Shown here piece by piece: positions 47,498 through 60,280 of a DNA stretch of 64,000 nucleotides. The notes under the pieces were generated by a model. It did no database searches. It had not been told where the DNA came from and was given only the letters and a program-made list of their open reading frames with translations. Origin of the DNA: Aphidius gifuensis (taxonomy: Eukaryota > Arthropoda > Insecta > Hymenoptera > Braconidae); contig NC_057788.1 of the NCBI RefSeq assembly GCF_014905175.1, positions 8,556,001-8,620,000 of the forward strand, given 5' to 3'. The stretch's first letter is position 1, and every line of letters begins with the position of its first letter. The translations under genes were made by a program, and so were the position numbers.

Positions 47498-48672
47498 TTT
47501 AAGTATATACTGAAAATGCTATTTAAGAATGTCAACGTCCTCGAGAACCTAAGGTTCCAAAATACAGAAAAATATGTTCTGCTTTTTTTTTTTATTTACA
47601 AAAACCAAATATTCATTCAATAACAATTTAAAGGTTAAAAACACGTGGGTCACAGTATTTTTGTTTTTCACATATGAGCTTTCTTTCAACCACTTTTAAG
47701 TTTCAACATAATCTTTACCTGGAGCTTCAAGTAAACTCCATGTGTACGACTCCCTGCAGCTTGTTTAATTTTCACATTCATATAATTGTCGATAAGAAAA
47801 ATTTTACAAAATAATAGTCGGTAATTTTTCAGGTAGATAGCGCGATCAATTCATATACCTATACTCTTTCAATTGCTCAGTTGGTTCCGATTGTCAAAGG
47901 TTTGTTCGTCGCTTTACAATTAGTTGGTTTACAATCAGAATAATAAAATAAACTATAACTATAACTATAAAAAAATAAATATATTCCAAGATATAGATCA
48001 CTTAAAATTTTATGATGAAGCAAAATTAACATCAATGAAATTATAGTTGAAGCAAAATAATATCATGCAATATGTTAAAATACAATTGATACACGTGATT
48101 GTTTTATAAATGTAATTGTTAAAATTATAAATTTTTATTTATCGTAATTAATTCTTTAATTTGTTAATGATTAATTTAATAGTTAATGCAATAAATTGTT
48201 TTCTTTTTCAATACACAATGTCATTGACTCGATAACGAATTTAAACAATAAATAAATGTATTAATTTAATGATGGCTTTTAATTAGACAATTTTGTACGT
48301 TTGATTGTTAATTTTGCTATTGTTATTTGTTAACTTTTGATATGGATATTAAAAAAATAGTACTAAAAAAAAACAGGTGGAATATGGTGATCCCAACTAT
48401 AGAAGTTTAGTTTGCAAATAAATAATTTTAACTGTTATAAATAATAAAAATAATAAAGAAATTGTAATTTATTGTCAGCTATTGAAAGTTAAATCCATTG
48501 TAATACATTAAATAACATTACTGATTACTTTTTTACTGGATTTTTATGATTTTAAGTAATATAGAAATCGCCTTATAATAATAATAATGTTCTTTTACAA
48601 TGTTATTGACTTTGTAACGTATTGTGTATGTATTTTTAAGAATAAATTAGAAAAAGGTATAAATTAATTTAT
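47498..48672. other. spacer with type B leader and type A relics
   Basis: Type B leader at 47717-47850 (CCTGGAGCTTCAAGTAAACT, inverted repeat decayed). A trace GTTCGTCGCTTT of the orphan exon 1 lies at about 47890. Type A relics end in TGTCATTGACTCGATAACGA at about 48219. Then a shortened flank and the 3' motif TTATTGACTTTGTAACGTAT at 48603. No gene is seen. Confidence 0.5.
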
Positions 48673-49225
48673 TTAAATACAGTCAATAGCCAACCATTGA
48701 GATGTAATTATTGTCTTAGAAGCTTGTAATATTGCTGGATCAGATATAAGTATGTGTAAAATGATACCATTTGTACGATTTTTAGTTGCCTGATTAGCAG
48801 CAATAACCAAGTCAGTTGTAATATTATCAATAGAGCAGACATTAAGAAATTCAAGATCTGGATTATTTTTAGAAAATTGAATAATACTAGAATCAGTAAG
48901 TTTCTGACAATAAGCACAATCCAATTCTTTTAAACCTTTTAATTTGATAAGGAAGCTGTATGTAATTATATCAAGTAAACTTACGTTTAGTTTTTGTAAA
49001 TTTTTTAAGTTTAATAAAACAACGAGAGATCTTTCAGTAATCGCACTGCAACCTCGGATATTTAAACTTTTTAGGTTTTTACAATTATTAGCAATAGTAA
49101 TAATTGTACTATCTTTAACCTTCAATGCCATACAAAAATATAGATGTTCATCAAGATATTGCAATTTTGATAATTCATCAAGAATACTTGAAGAAGACAG
49201 TGGATTACTATCAATAGCTGATTGA
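48673..49225 (-). pseudogene. orphan 3' half of an F-box/LRR exon 3
   Basis: An open minus-strand stretch from about 49225 encodes NPLSSSSILDELSKLQYL, an inserted Asp (DEHLYF), and then the last LRRs to SQWLAIDCI with a stop at 48673. Upstream, family homology stops at about 49228 and is replaced by F-box 3'-flank sequence (GAAATTTTTTTAGCTGTATG), so exons 1-2, the first half of exon 3 and a promoter are missing. Open over about 180 codons despite having no start, hence a recent fragment. Confidence 0.8.
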
Positions 49226-49665
49226 TAGAAATTTTTTTAGCTGTATGAATATTTGGTAAGATAATTATAATTAATCAATTTATTTTTGTGAATGGTTATT
49301 TATTGAAATAATATATTTTCAGTAAGATGCGATTATCATATTGAAATATTTACCTTACTTACAAATTGTTTATTAAAAAAATATAAATTAATTTTTAATC
49401 CACTTGAATATCATCAAACATGTAATTACATATATACAATTAAATATAGAAATAATTGTTCCAATACAAAAAAATAATTTATAAAAGATCTTTATTTTTA
49501 AACTTTGTTTTACAAAATTATCAATCGTCATTTGGATTTTTAAGATTCCAAGAAATATAGAAAACAAGTTGTAATAATAATGTTCTTTTATAATGTTATT
49601 GACTTTGTAACGTATTGTGAATGTGTTCTTAATGATGAATTAGAAAAAGGTATAAATAAATTTGA
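49226..49665. other. F-box 3' flank
   Basis: Standard downstream sequence of an F-box copy, with the marker TTATTGACTTTGTAACGTAT at 49593. It contains no leader or Ku80-flank tract, consistent with the deletion that created the orphan fragment. No gene is seen. Confidence 0.5.
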
Positions 49666-51602
49666 TTAAAAATAGTCAACAACTAACCATTGAGATTTAA
49701 TTATTGACTTAGAAGCTCGTATTATTGACCCATTAGATATTCGTATGTGTAAAATGATACCATTTGTACGATTTTTAGTTACCTGATCAACAGCAATAAC
49801 CATATCATTTGTAATATTATCTATACCCCAGACGCTGATCTCTTCAAGATCTGGATTATTTTTTATAAATTGAATAATACCAGAGTTAGTAAGGTTCTTG
49901 CAACCTTCACAATTTAATTCTTTTAAACCCTTCAATTTAATAAGGAAGCTGTCTGTAATTATATTAATATAACTTACGTTTAGTTTTTGTAAATTTTCCA
50001 AGTTTGTTAAAACATCGAGACCTTCTTTAGTAATATCTAAGCAACTTTTAATTTGTAAAATTCTCAAGTTTTTGCAATATTTAGCAATCGCAGTAATTGT
50101 ACTATTTTTAAGATTTTTTACATAATTCAAGTTTAGATGTTCAAGACATTGTAATTGTAACAACTTATCAAGAACGAATGGTGAAGCAAGTGGCTCAATA
50201 TCAATAGATGGTACGCTAATCCAATCAAGAATTTCTAAACGTTTAAGTTTTTTACAATTGTTTATAATTGCAATTGTCGATTCTTCACTGAGCTTTGTGT
50301 AAAGAAGCAATATTAAACTTTCAAGATTTTCCAACTCTGTTAACTTTTTTAAAGCAGTATCATTCATATCATTTATAATCATACGAGAATGACGCATTCT
50401 CAAATGTTTTAAATTTTTGCAATATTCAACAATTGTATTAGCTAGGTCAGGCATTATATTACAAGAAATACCAAGATATTCCAAGTTTTGAAAGTTTATC
50501 CATCTCTCAAGAGGGATTTTAGCTACATCATAACGACCAGATGGAATATCAAGATGTTTTAGATTTTTGCATGTACAAAAAATAGTATTGAGTATTTCTG
50601 TAGAGAAGAGCTCATTATACTCTGTACCTATTGTTAAGTCGATGTATTCTAAATTTACGAGTTTATTTAGCCATTTGGGTATATCTAATGATTTAATGTT
50701 AAGATGAACAAGTGTTGTTATTTCTGCTATTTCTTGAAGAATTATGTTATCTAAATGGAAGCCATGTATTGTCAATTTTTTAAGATTTTTAAATTTTTTA
50801 AAAGTCTGAAAATATCAAAAAAATGTATTTGAATAACTTGCATATTCATTCGATTGATTGTATTGTTTGTCAATGGTGATAAACAACTAGTAGATGATCA
50901 ATAACAACTTACCATAGAAACTTTTTGTTCTCGACCCCACAGAGGTTCAGCAAATAAATGAATTTCATTAATTTCTTCTGGAAGACTATCAATTATTGCG
51001 GAGAGATTAATTATCTTATCCGGTTTGTGGTCAGCCACCGTTATTTTGAGGCTTTTTAATTGATCCAACTTTCTAAATGCTCTAACACAATACTTCCACG
51101 GCTTGATGTTAAATTTACATTCAAGACTTGTTAAATTTTTACAGTGATCCCCAACAAATGGCATGATCCTTGAATTGCAAACTTTTGAGAGAGACAATTC
51201 TTTTAAATATTTACCACATCTTAATAATATTTCTTTGAGGTATGGTTGTGTCAACAAACGGTTATCGTAAGAACGTCCAATTGATGATTCACATTTGTAT
51301 TTTTTAGTGTTATACCAAGCTAGTTGACATGCTTCTTTCCATCTGACACAAACTAGAATAAAACATATCAGATTCAAAAATTAATAATACAAACATTGAT
51401 ATATTATTAACAGAAAGAAATCTTTATTTTGATAATAATATTCACCTTTTTCCATGTCTATCCTTTCTGGTATTGGCAACAGCATAATTATTTTTGCTAA
51501 TGAGTCGTAATCCAGTGAATTGATGACAATTTTTTTTTTATCCTTGTCACCATCATCAGAGGTTTGTTGGTCTTTTTCAAAACATATTCTCTTTGCACTC
51601 AT
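49666..51602 (-). CDS. F-box/LRR protein (FBXL-like), intact copy
   Basis: Exon 1 51446-51602, exon 2 50913-51352, exon 3 49666-50805, introns 93 and 107 bp, 578 aa. The F-box second half is altered to VCVRWKEACQLAW. Exon 2 is five codons shorter than usual, because the SLEYDADHFVQAF region reads KPWKYCVRAFRKLDQLK, a change shared in part with the copy at 60281-62212. The hinge is VPSIDIEPLASPFVLDKL. LRRs include CKNLRILQIKSCLDITK. Ends SQWLVVDYF. Type B leader at 51810-51990 in its full-length form, adjacent to the plus-strand gene remnant. Likely functional receptor by family. Confidence 0.86.
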
Positions 51603-51809
51603 TTTAAGTAATCTCTGAAAATGCTGTTGTCAACGTCACTTTGAGAACCTAAGGTTTTTTAAATACAGGAAAATATAAATGTTGTTTAGTTCTGCTCTTT
51701 ATTTTTTTTATCAACAGAAATCTAAATTTTTATTTAAAAACATTTTAAAGGTTAAAAACACGTTTGTCACAGTATTTTTTTTTATTCATCCCCTTTCAAC
51801 AAAATCTTT

Positions 51810-51990
51810 ACCTGGAACTCCAGGTGAACGGCTTCCTGGAGCTTTTAATTATAATTATTATTATTATAATTATAATTCTAGAAATTCATAATGGTCGATA
51901 AGTAAAATTCTACAAAATAATTGTCGGTAATTTTTTTGCTAGATGGCGCGAGTGAAATTTTCTCAAATCCAAAATGGCCGCGCCTTTGTT
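51810..51990 (-). promoter_or_regulatory. full-length type B leader and probable bidirectional promoter
   Basis: Donor-spanning ACCTGGAACTCCAGGT at 51810-51825, an AT-rich near-palindrome (TAATTATAATTATTATTATT region, about 51847-51880), TAGATGGCGCGAGTGAAATT and the AAAATGGCCGCGCC patch at 51971. With 25152-25345 this is one of only two copies that keep the GC-rich patch. Both abut the plus-strand gene remnant. Confidence 0.5.
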
Positions 51991-52151
51991 AGAGTAAACA
52001 ATTGTGTGTCGTGATTTTATTACCATATTTTTGCAATAATAATTGTTTAAAAATTATAAATTGTTATTAAATCGATTAATTAAATTTTTCTGAACAGATT
52101 GTGTTATAAATTATTGTTAACTTTTGTGAATTTTGTCAACAATTAATAGAC

Positions 52152-54825
52152 ATGTCAATGACGTTGGAGCTGACAAAGGACAATCTCAATTTTGTTAAAA
52201 AATTAACAAATGATATGTAAATTTCATGTTATTTTATTACTTTCAATTATTTAGTGCATAAACAAACATAATTACATTATTTTTATCAATAATTGAGTAA
52301 AAAAAAACAATTAATGTTTTGAGGTTATGTTGTCATCACTTTTGACAAAGACAATGAATTTATCAATTTTTTTATAAATATTTATAAATATTTGTTTATT
52401 ATGACATTGTTGTAGCATCCTTGTTGTATAACAATTGTTTTTTTTATTAATAATAATCAAAAAAATGTGAATTTTTTCAACATTAGTTTTTCTTTGTTGG
52501 AGCACTTTGTTAGTTTTTATTTTCAATATTTGACATCTATTTATTCACTTCAAGACTCAATTTTTCACTGTTTATTTGTTTATTTATTGTTTATTTATCT
52601 ATTATTTACACATTTCTAATTTTTCATACTTGTTTATTTAATTACCGTAATTTAATTAGTATCATTTTCCTTTACTTTCTTTGTTTGTTGTTAATAATTA
52701 CTCCAGTTTGTAAAAAAAAATTAATAATATAATGTTTATATAATATTTTTATTGTTTACAGTTATTGAAAAATATGGCTGAAACGTCTAAGGTGTTAATG
52801 TGATGCATAAAACACAATTATTAAAACTGGAACAAAAAATCAATGACTAAATTGGATTGTCATGGGAGACAAAATTATTTTTGAGTACAGTGAGTTATTT
52901 TTTTTTATTTTCTAAGATTAAATTATAGTCTCAAGCTTATCCAGTAATAATTTATTATTCTATTGTTGCAGTTTAACATCGAATTTATCCACGATGAAAA
53001 AAACTAATAATTGTTAAAATATGCAAAAGTTTCAATGATGAAGAAAATTATAAAACAAAAATGTTAAAAAAAAGTTACTGCTCAATTTGAAATCGTTAAG
53101 ACAATTGAGGCTACTTGTATGCTAAAATATAACATGAAACATACCAAGTCAATGATGATATTGTTGAAAGTGACATAATGTACTTGAATCTTCATTTGTC
53201 TTACCAAGTGCTATGAAGTAAGAGCAGAAAAAAAGGGTGGCCAGGAATTACAAGGACGAAAGTCTTGGATATTTATTAAATGAAGAGAAAGGTATTGAAT
53301 ACTTTTATTTGTTATAATTGAATTTGTTCATTTATTTGACCATTTGCTAAAATTTTTTTGTTATAAAAATTACAGATATGCTTGGGTATTTTAAAGTTGA
53401 ACAAACACTAGTGGATTTACAATCCAACATTGAATATTATCAAAATAAAATTAAAATATTAATTATTATTTAATATTTATAGATACAACAAAAGGATGAC
53501 CAGGAATTATATAAATAAATGTCGTCCCAAATGACAATTAACAAGGCTCTTGGAATTTCATTGACATCAGAGCATTTACAACTAAAAATGGCAACAGGTA
53601 AATGGACTTTATAAAAAACACAACAAAATATCAATTAAAAATAAATCTATTAGTTTTTTCACTTGTGAAAATTTTATTTTAATTACAATCTTTATTTTTT
53701 ATAGATACAAAAAATAGATAGCCAGTTATTATTTGGAAAATATGTCTAAATAAGTTACAAAGATCTTGGCACTTTATTAAACAACAAATGATGGTGAATA
53801 TATTTAATATTTATTGTTAATAAATTATTTTTTTATCTAACACTTTGCTAAAATATTTTTTATTTTACAATTGCAGTGAGTGAACTTAAATAATCTGCAT
53901 TGCACTGACATACAGAGATGAAACTAAAGTGAGATTATTCGACGAGTAAGTGTACTATATCATCACGATTAGCAAGTGGTGGAAATGACGATGATCGTGA
54001 TGCCAGCACCACCAGTGAAAATTTGATTATGATTCCTGTGAAGCCCTTGCTGAGATGGATCCAATAGAGTCCTTTTCAGTTTATTCCATGATTTGTAATT
54101 CGAGCTGATTAACAACAATGATTTAAAATTAAAAATTTATTATATATTGAAAAAAAAAAAAAATTGTCTTGATATTTATCATTTTTTTTTTGTCTTAGGA
54201 AAAATCATATAACATTGTCAATTGTACCATGTAAATCATCTTTTGTGCATTAATTCATCAATCATCATATGAACCAGCAGCAACATAAGAAATATAGTAG
54301 TGAGACCATCTTCATAATGTTATGCTTCAACAATGATGAATCCCTGATAATAAAAACTTATTCCTCAATTATTATGAATGTCAACTTCAATTGGATTTAC
54401 AAATAATTGAATTTGAATGAATCTTAACACTTGAAGAATTATTTAATATGATTTTATGAGAAAACTTTACCTTTTTTTTACTACGAAATTCAAGACCATG
54501 ACATGGTTCTAGTGTTATTGATTTTTATGCTCTTTTTAATGTACCACCACTTATTGTTGATGTTATTATTATTGGTAAACATTTACTTGTTGAGCCTTAT
54601 CAATGTTAAATTTATTAATTTTTTTTTGTTTGATAAACCACTGTATTGTTGTTGCTTACAGGTCGAACCTCGCTTTAGAGTTGCAAGAACGCACTGCTCT
54701 CTGTTGAAAAAAATGTACAAAATATTATAACACAGCTAGCTCGAGATCTTCTTTTCAAATTGATAAATCGTTTTCAAATAATAATAGTATTACAAAGTGA
54801 ATTATCAAGCTAATAATTTAATATA
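52152..54825 (+). pseudogene. degenerate multi-exon gene of unknown family, copy 2 (longer)
   Basis: The longer copy of the remnant at 25320-27190. A plausible first exon (52152-52216) reads MSMTLELTKDNLNFVKKLTN and ends at a GTAAAT donor. The next piece starts after a TTTACAG acceptor at 52762 (LLKNMAETSKVLM, then HKTQLLKLEQKIND and IGLSWETKLFLST). The phase across this junction gives an early stop, and further stops follow. Later pieces match copy 1: EALAEMDPIESFSVYSM (about 54040), VDFYALFNVPPLIVDV-like (about 54518) and VEKNVQNIITQ-like to LSS (about 54710-54810). It keeps about 900 bases of intron and exon absent from copy 1. I see no database-recognisable domain by eye. The first exon looks coiled-coil-like. 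Probably decayed. Confidence 0.5.
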
Positions 54826-55410
54826 AATAAAAAAGACAACTGAACTAATTTATAATAAACTATATTAATACTTTTGCAAATTATAATTTTAAAAGTTTGC
54901 GGTTAAAATTATTCAAAATTACAACGTGACTGTTTCGTGGTTTTTAAAAATAAAATTCAAGTGGTTAATTAATTGTATACTTTTCTCAGTTGCTAGTTTA
55001 AAAAAATTTATGTAGATTAAATAGTTGGTGCAAAATAGCTCGTGGTTTTCAATTATCAAAAAAAAGTGCAAGTGTGTAAATTAATTACGCATATTCTTTT
55101 ATCACTATCGTGGCTAATCAATAATAGTATATGTTTTTTTTCTTTTCAAAGTTATATTGTGCGAAATTTTTTTTTTCATTTGGTCTTTTAGTTGTGTGCA
55201 AGTGTTTAATTAATATAAATTATATTTTTGATTAAAATCATGTGAAAATTATAATAAATATGGCCATTCAAGTGTGACAGTGACATAGTGATACAGTGAA
55301 AGTGAATAAATTTTAAATGTGCCTGGACGTGAGTGGATTATGGCAGACTACCTGGACAACTTCTACAGGGTTTTGCTGTTTGCTGTTTGCTATTTGCTGT
55401 CATAAGGTAA
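54826..55410 (+). pseudogene. second copy of the 5' UTR and heptamer-repeat exon
   Basis: Collinear with 27191-27760. The exon (ATG at about 55340) reads MADYLDNFYRVLLFAVCYLLS and stops at TAA before the donor, because one 7-base unit is missing relative to copy 1. The donor CATAAG|GTAAGT is kept. Upstream GTGTGACAGTGACATAGTGA repeats are retained. Confidence 0.5.
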
Positions 55411-56680
55411 GTTCCTCTAGATCAAGACTGACTAGTTGTAATATTCAATTTATCATCACAAACTATTATTTAATATGTTTTTTAGATTCATTTTGACTGA
55501 TTTTTTAAATTGTTATATACATATTTAAATTTTTAATGCCAAATTAAATGGTGCCATAGTATATGAAAGTCAAACTGGATCAACCCTGTCTTTCTCAAAC
55601 AGAGTAGACGGGGGTGATTAGGATTTATCATTATTATCTATCGTGATAATTTATAATAGATAAATTATCACCCTTATTTCCAATCACGATGTATGTTAGT
55701 ATGTAAGATTTTTTTATTTGATATTGAACGCACTTTTTCTAGGATATTCAAGATATATTTCAGGATTATATAATATTTTTAGGGTTTTGAGATTTTATAG
55801 TGATATAGTAGAAGTGTTACATAAATGTCTTATCACAGCGAGTGATAGTAATATAGTAAATATGTTTAGAAATGTCCTATATATTTATCTATATTTTTTT
55901 TTCGTACATCTTCCTCGTAGCTGCTATGAGCGCAATCGAAAAATTAAAATTCCCATCGAAATAATTCTAGCCTATTTTTTGTCTCAGGTGTATCAAAAAA
56001 TTTTAGACTTTCCATAAAAATAAAATATTATTATCATATATTTTTAGATAAAATGATAAATAAATAAACATGTTATTTCATGGCTTTCATAGTTTTTGTT
56101 TACACTATCAGTTAAGAATAGTGTTTGAAATTTATTTTTCTATCTCTTTTTTTTTTTTTTATTTACAATAAATATCAATTCTTAAACTTTTAAATTTGGT
56201 TAAATATTGTTGTGTTTATAATTCAAAAATATTTGTTTTCATTTTCGAAAAATCTTTAGAAATATTTTTCTGTTAATGTTGATTATTTATTGAAAAAATA
56301 TATTGTCAATAAGATGCGATTATGATATTCAAAATTTTACCTTACTTATAAATTTGTAAGTATCAATAATACCAGGCATGTTTATTAAAAAAATAAAAAA
56401 TGATTTTTTAAATCCACTTAAATATTATCAAACCTGTAATTACATATATGTACAATAAAGGATAAAAATAATTCTTCCAAACAAAAAAATATTTGAGAAA
56501 TAGATATTTATTTTTAAACTTTATTTTACAACATTATTAGAATTGACATTTGAATATTTATGATTTAAAGTAATATAGAAAACAAATTATAATAACAATG
56601 TTCTTTTACAATGTCATTGACTTGTGTGTGTGTGTGTGTGTTTTTAAAAATAAACTAGAAAAAGGTATAAATAAATTTAA
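55411..56680. other. spacer with duplicated hairpin block and F-box 3' flank
   Basis: Bases 55530-55682 duplicate 27950-28110 including both hairpins (55579-55618 and about 55642-55671). Bases 55810-56100 are a diverged relative of the block at 37775-38080. F-box 3' flank then follows, with a (TG) run at 56623-56640 beside the CATTGACT motif. No gene is supported. Confidence 0.55.
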
Positions 56681-58643
56681 TTAAATACGCTCAACAACCA
56701 ACCATTGAGATTGAATTATTGACTTATAAACTTGTAATATTGACGAATAAAATGTTCGTATGTGTAAAATAATACCATTTAAACGATTTTTAGTTGCCTG
56801 ATCAGCACCAATAATCAAATCAATTGTAATATTATCAATACCCCCAACACTAATCTTTTCAAGATCTGGATTATTTTTAATAAATTGAATAATACCAGAA
56901 TTAGTAAGTTTACGACAATGACAACAATCCAACTCTTTTAAGCCTTTTAATTTGATAATAAAATCGTCTGTAATATTGATAGAATTAATACCTAGTTTTT
57001 GTAAATTTTCCAAGTTTGTTAAAGCATCAAGACTTCTTTTAGTAATATCATCGCAACATCGAATTTGTAATGTTTTTAAATATTTACAATTATTAGCAAT
57101 AGCAATAATTGTACTATCTTTAAGATTTTCTGCATAACACAAATTTAGATGTTCAAGATATTGTAAATGTGATAACTCATCAAGAACAGATGGAGAAGAA
57201 AGTGGCTTACCATCAATTGATGATATTATAATGCAATAAGGAATTTCTAAACGCTTAAGTTTTTTACAATTGTTTGCAATTGCAATTATTGATTCCTCAT
57301 TAAAATCACACAGACCATTAAATATTAAACATTCAAGATTTTCCAACTCTGTTATTTTTTTTAAAGCAGTTTCATTTACTCTGTAATGATCAGGTTTATG
57401 TATTCTCAAATGTTTCAAATCCTTGCAATTTTTAACAATTTTATCTGCCAAGTCAGGCATTATATTACAAGAAACACCAAGATATTCCAAGTTTTGAAGG
57501 TTCTTCCATTTTTTGCCAGGAATTTTAGCTATATCGTAAGGACCAGGTGACAAATCAAGATGTTTTAGATTTTTGCATGTACAAAAAATAATCTTAAGTA
57601 GTTTTGTAAAAATGTTAATCTCATTATATTTAATATCCATCGTTAAGTCGATATACTCCAAATTGACAAGTTTATTAAATAAAGAAAAGTTTTTGTGTAT
57701 ATTATTATATAGCCCAATGTTAAGATGAACAAGTGTTGTTAAGTTTGCTATTTCTTGAATGTTGATGCTGTCTAGACAAAAGTTTTGTATTGTCAATTTT
57801 TGAAGATTTTTAAATTTGTTGAAAGTCTGAAAATAATAGAAATGTATTTAAATAATTTTTATTCAATTGATAGTATTGTTTGTCACTGGTGATATATAAA
57901 CAACTAGTTAATATTCAATAACAACTTACCATGGAAATATTTTGTTTTAGAAAATTTCTAACACTAATAGGTTTAAAAAATAAATGAATTTCGTTAATTT
58001 CTTCTGGAAGACTATTAATTATTGCAGAGAGATTAATTATCTCATTTAAGTAGTTGTGATCCACTGTTATTTTAATGTAATTTAATTTATCCAACTGTGT
58101 AAATGCCTCAACAAAGTGGTCAGCATTTTGAATTGAAGACTCATCATTAAATTCACATTCCAAGATTGTTAAATTTTTACAATGTTTACCAACAAGTGGC
58201 AGGATACTTGAATTACAAACATTTGAGAGAGACAATTCGTTTAAATATTTACCACATCTTAATATTATTTTTTCAAGGTATGATTGTGTCAACAAACGGT
58301 CATCATAACAACGCCCAATTGATGATTCACGTTTGTATTTTGTAATGTCATTCCAATCTATTTGACACGCCTCTTTCCACTTGGTACAAACTACAATAAA
58401 ACATATCAAATTTAAAAATTAATAATACAAACATTGATATTTTATTAACAAAAAAAGAAACTTTATTTTGATAATAATATATTTACCTTCTTCCATGGTT
58501 ATCCTTTCTGGTACTGGCAACAACATGAAAATTTTTGCTAACGAGTCATAAAGCAGTGAATCGATGACAACTTTTTTTTTATTCTTGTCACCATCATCAG
58601 AGATTTGTTGGTCTTCCTCAACAAGTATTTTCATTGAACTCAT
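56681..58643 (-). CDS. F-box/LRR protein (FBXL-like), intact divergent copy
   Basis: Exon 1 58487-58643, exon 2 57930-58390, exon 3 56681-57826, introns 96 and 103 bp, 587 aa, the longest in the array. It begins MSSMKILVEEDQQ. The F-box reads LLPVPERITMEE then VCTKWKEACQIDW, where the usual LAW is changed. Exon 2 is two codons longer (ISVRNFLKQNISM). LRR signatures differ at several sites (CKDLKHLRI, CKYLKTLQIRCCDDITK). The C-terminus is SQWLVVERI. Donor of intron 1 is GTAAATATA. Type B leader at 58868-59015. The most diverged intact copy, yet with no break, which argues for retained function. Confidence 0.86.
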
Positions 58644-58866
58644 TATGAGTAAATATTAAAAATGCTGTTGTCAACGTCTTTGAGAATCTGAGATTCTTTA
58701 AATACAGAAAAATATGTTTTTTTAAGTCCTGCTCTTTTTTTTTCTTTAATCAACAAAAATCCAAATTTTTATTCACAAACAATTTAAAGGTTAAAAACAC
58801 GTGGCTCACAGTATTTTTTTTTTTCTCAAATGAAAGCTTTCGTTCAACCACTTTCAATATATTCTT

Positions 58867-58905
58867 CACCTGGAACCAGAGAGAAAACTCTGGAACTACC
58901 AGGTG
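58867..58905 (-). promoter_or_regulatory. expanded hairpin at the type B leader donor
   Basis: CACCTGG and CCAGGTG form outer arms, with inner arms CCAGAG and CTCTGG. Together they enclose the predicted leader donor in a two-part stem. Other type B units have only the single 7-bp repeat here, so the sequence has changed while pairing was kept or extended. Confidence 0.5.
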
Positions 58906-60280
58906 TGTACGGCTCTCTGTTTAGCTTTTCTAATTTTTCATATATATAATTGTCGATAAGAAAAATTTTACAAAATAATAGTCGGCATCTTTTCAGGTAG
59001 ATAGCGCGATTAATTCCTGTATAAACTTTTAATTGCCTACTTGTTTCTGATTGTTAATTAATCAAAGGGTTTTTTGGTCGCTTTCTCAACATATATTTTT
59101 TTTGCACTCGTTTTAAGTAAACTCTAAAAATATATATTAAAAAAATAATGATGAATTTAAATGTATTACGACTAGAATAATAAAATGAACAAAAAAAACC
59201 CCTAAAAAACAATATATATATTCCAAGATATAGATCAATCAAAAGTTGATGATTTATCAGCGAAATGAACATCAATAAAATTATATTTAAAACAAAATAA
59301 TATTGAATGTCATGCAACATGTTAAAATACAATTGATATACGTGATTATTCAATAAATGTAATTGTTGAAATTATAAATTTTCATTTACCTTAATTGATT
59401 CTTTAATTTGTTGATGATTAAATTGGTAGTTGATGCGATGTACACAATGTTATTGACTCGATAATGTATTTAAAAAAAAAATAAATGTATTAATTTGATG
59501 ATGGATATTAATTTGACAATTTTGTACGTTTGATAGTTAATTTTGCTATTGTTAATTGTTATTTTTTGATATAGATGTAAAAAAAAAAAAATACAAAAAA
59601 AAACCCTTCGGAATAGGGTGATCCCAACTAGTCCAAGTTGCAAATAAAAAATTTTGACTGTTCTATGAATAATAAAAAACAAAGAAATTGTGCTGTAATT
59701 TATTGTCAGCTATCGAAAGTTAAACCCAGTGTTTAAACAAACGACCTCAAACAATTTCACTGATCACTTTTGTTCAATTCAATAATATTTGTTTTTTATT
59801 TTCCAAAAATTTTTAGAAATAATCTTGGCAGTATGAATATTTGTTTAAGTAAATAATATTAATCAATGATTTTTTTGTTAATGATTATTCATTAAAAGAA
59901 TATGTTGTTGCTAATAAAATGTGATTATCATATTCAAGAATTTACCGTACTTACAATTATTTGTGAATATCAAATTGTTTTATCAAAAAAATATAAAATG
60001 ATTGTTTAATCCACTTGAATATTATCAAACCTGTAATTACATATGTACGATAAAAAGTAAAAATAATTGTTTCATACAAAAAATTATTTGAGAAAGATAT
60101 TTATTTTTAAACTTTCTTTTACAAAATTATTATAATTACGTCATTGGGATTTTTATGATTTCGCAAGAAATATTTAAAACAAGTTATATAATAATACCAT
60201 GTCCTTTTACAATGTCATTGACTTCGTAACGTATTGTGTATGTGTTTTTAATAATAAATTAAAGAAAGGTATAAATATAT
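58906..60280. other. spacer with orphan exon 1 and type A relics
   Basis: An orphan exon 1 fragment at about 59073-59110 (ATG changed to ACG, same CG-insertion breakpoint). Type A relics to TTATTGACTCGATAATGTAT at 59451. Ku80-flank tract at about 59690-59790. F-box 3' flank with TGTCATTGACTTCGTAACGT near 60218. No gene is seen. Confidence 0.5.

Noticed and set aside
56623..56640. (TG)n microsatellite
   Set aside because: A short simple repeat replacing part of the GTAACGTATTGTGTATGTG flank motif. No further meaning is supported.
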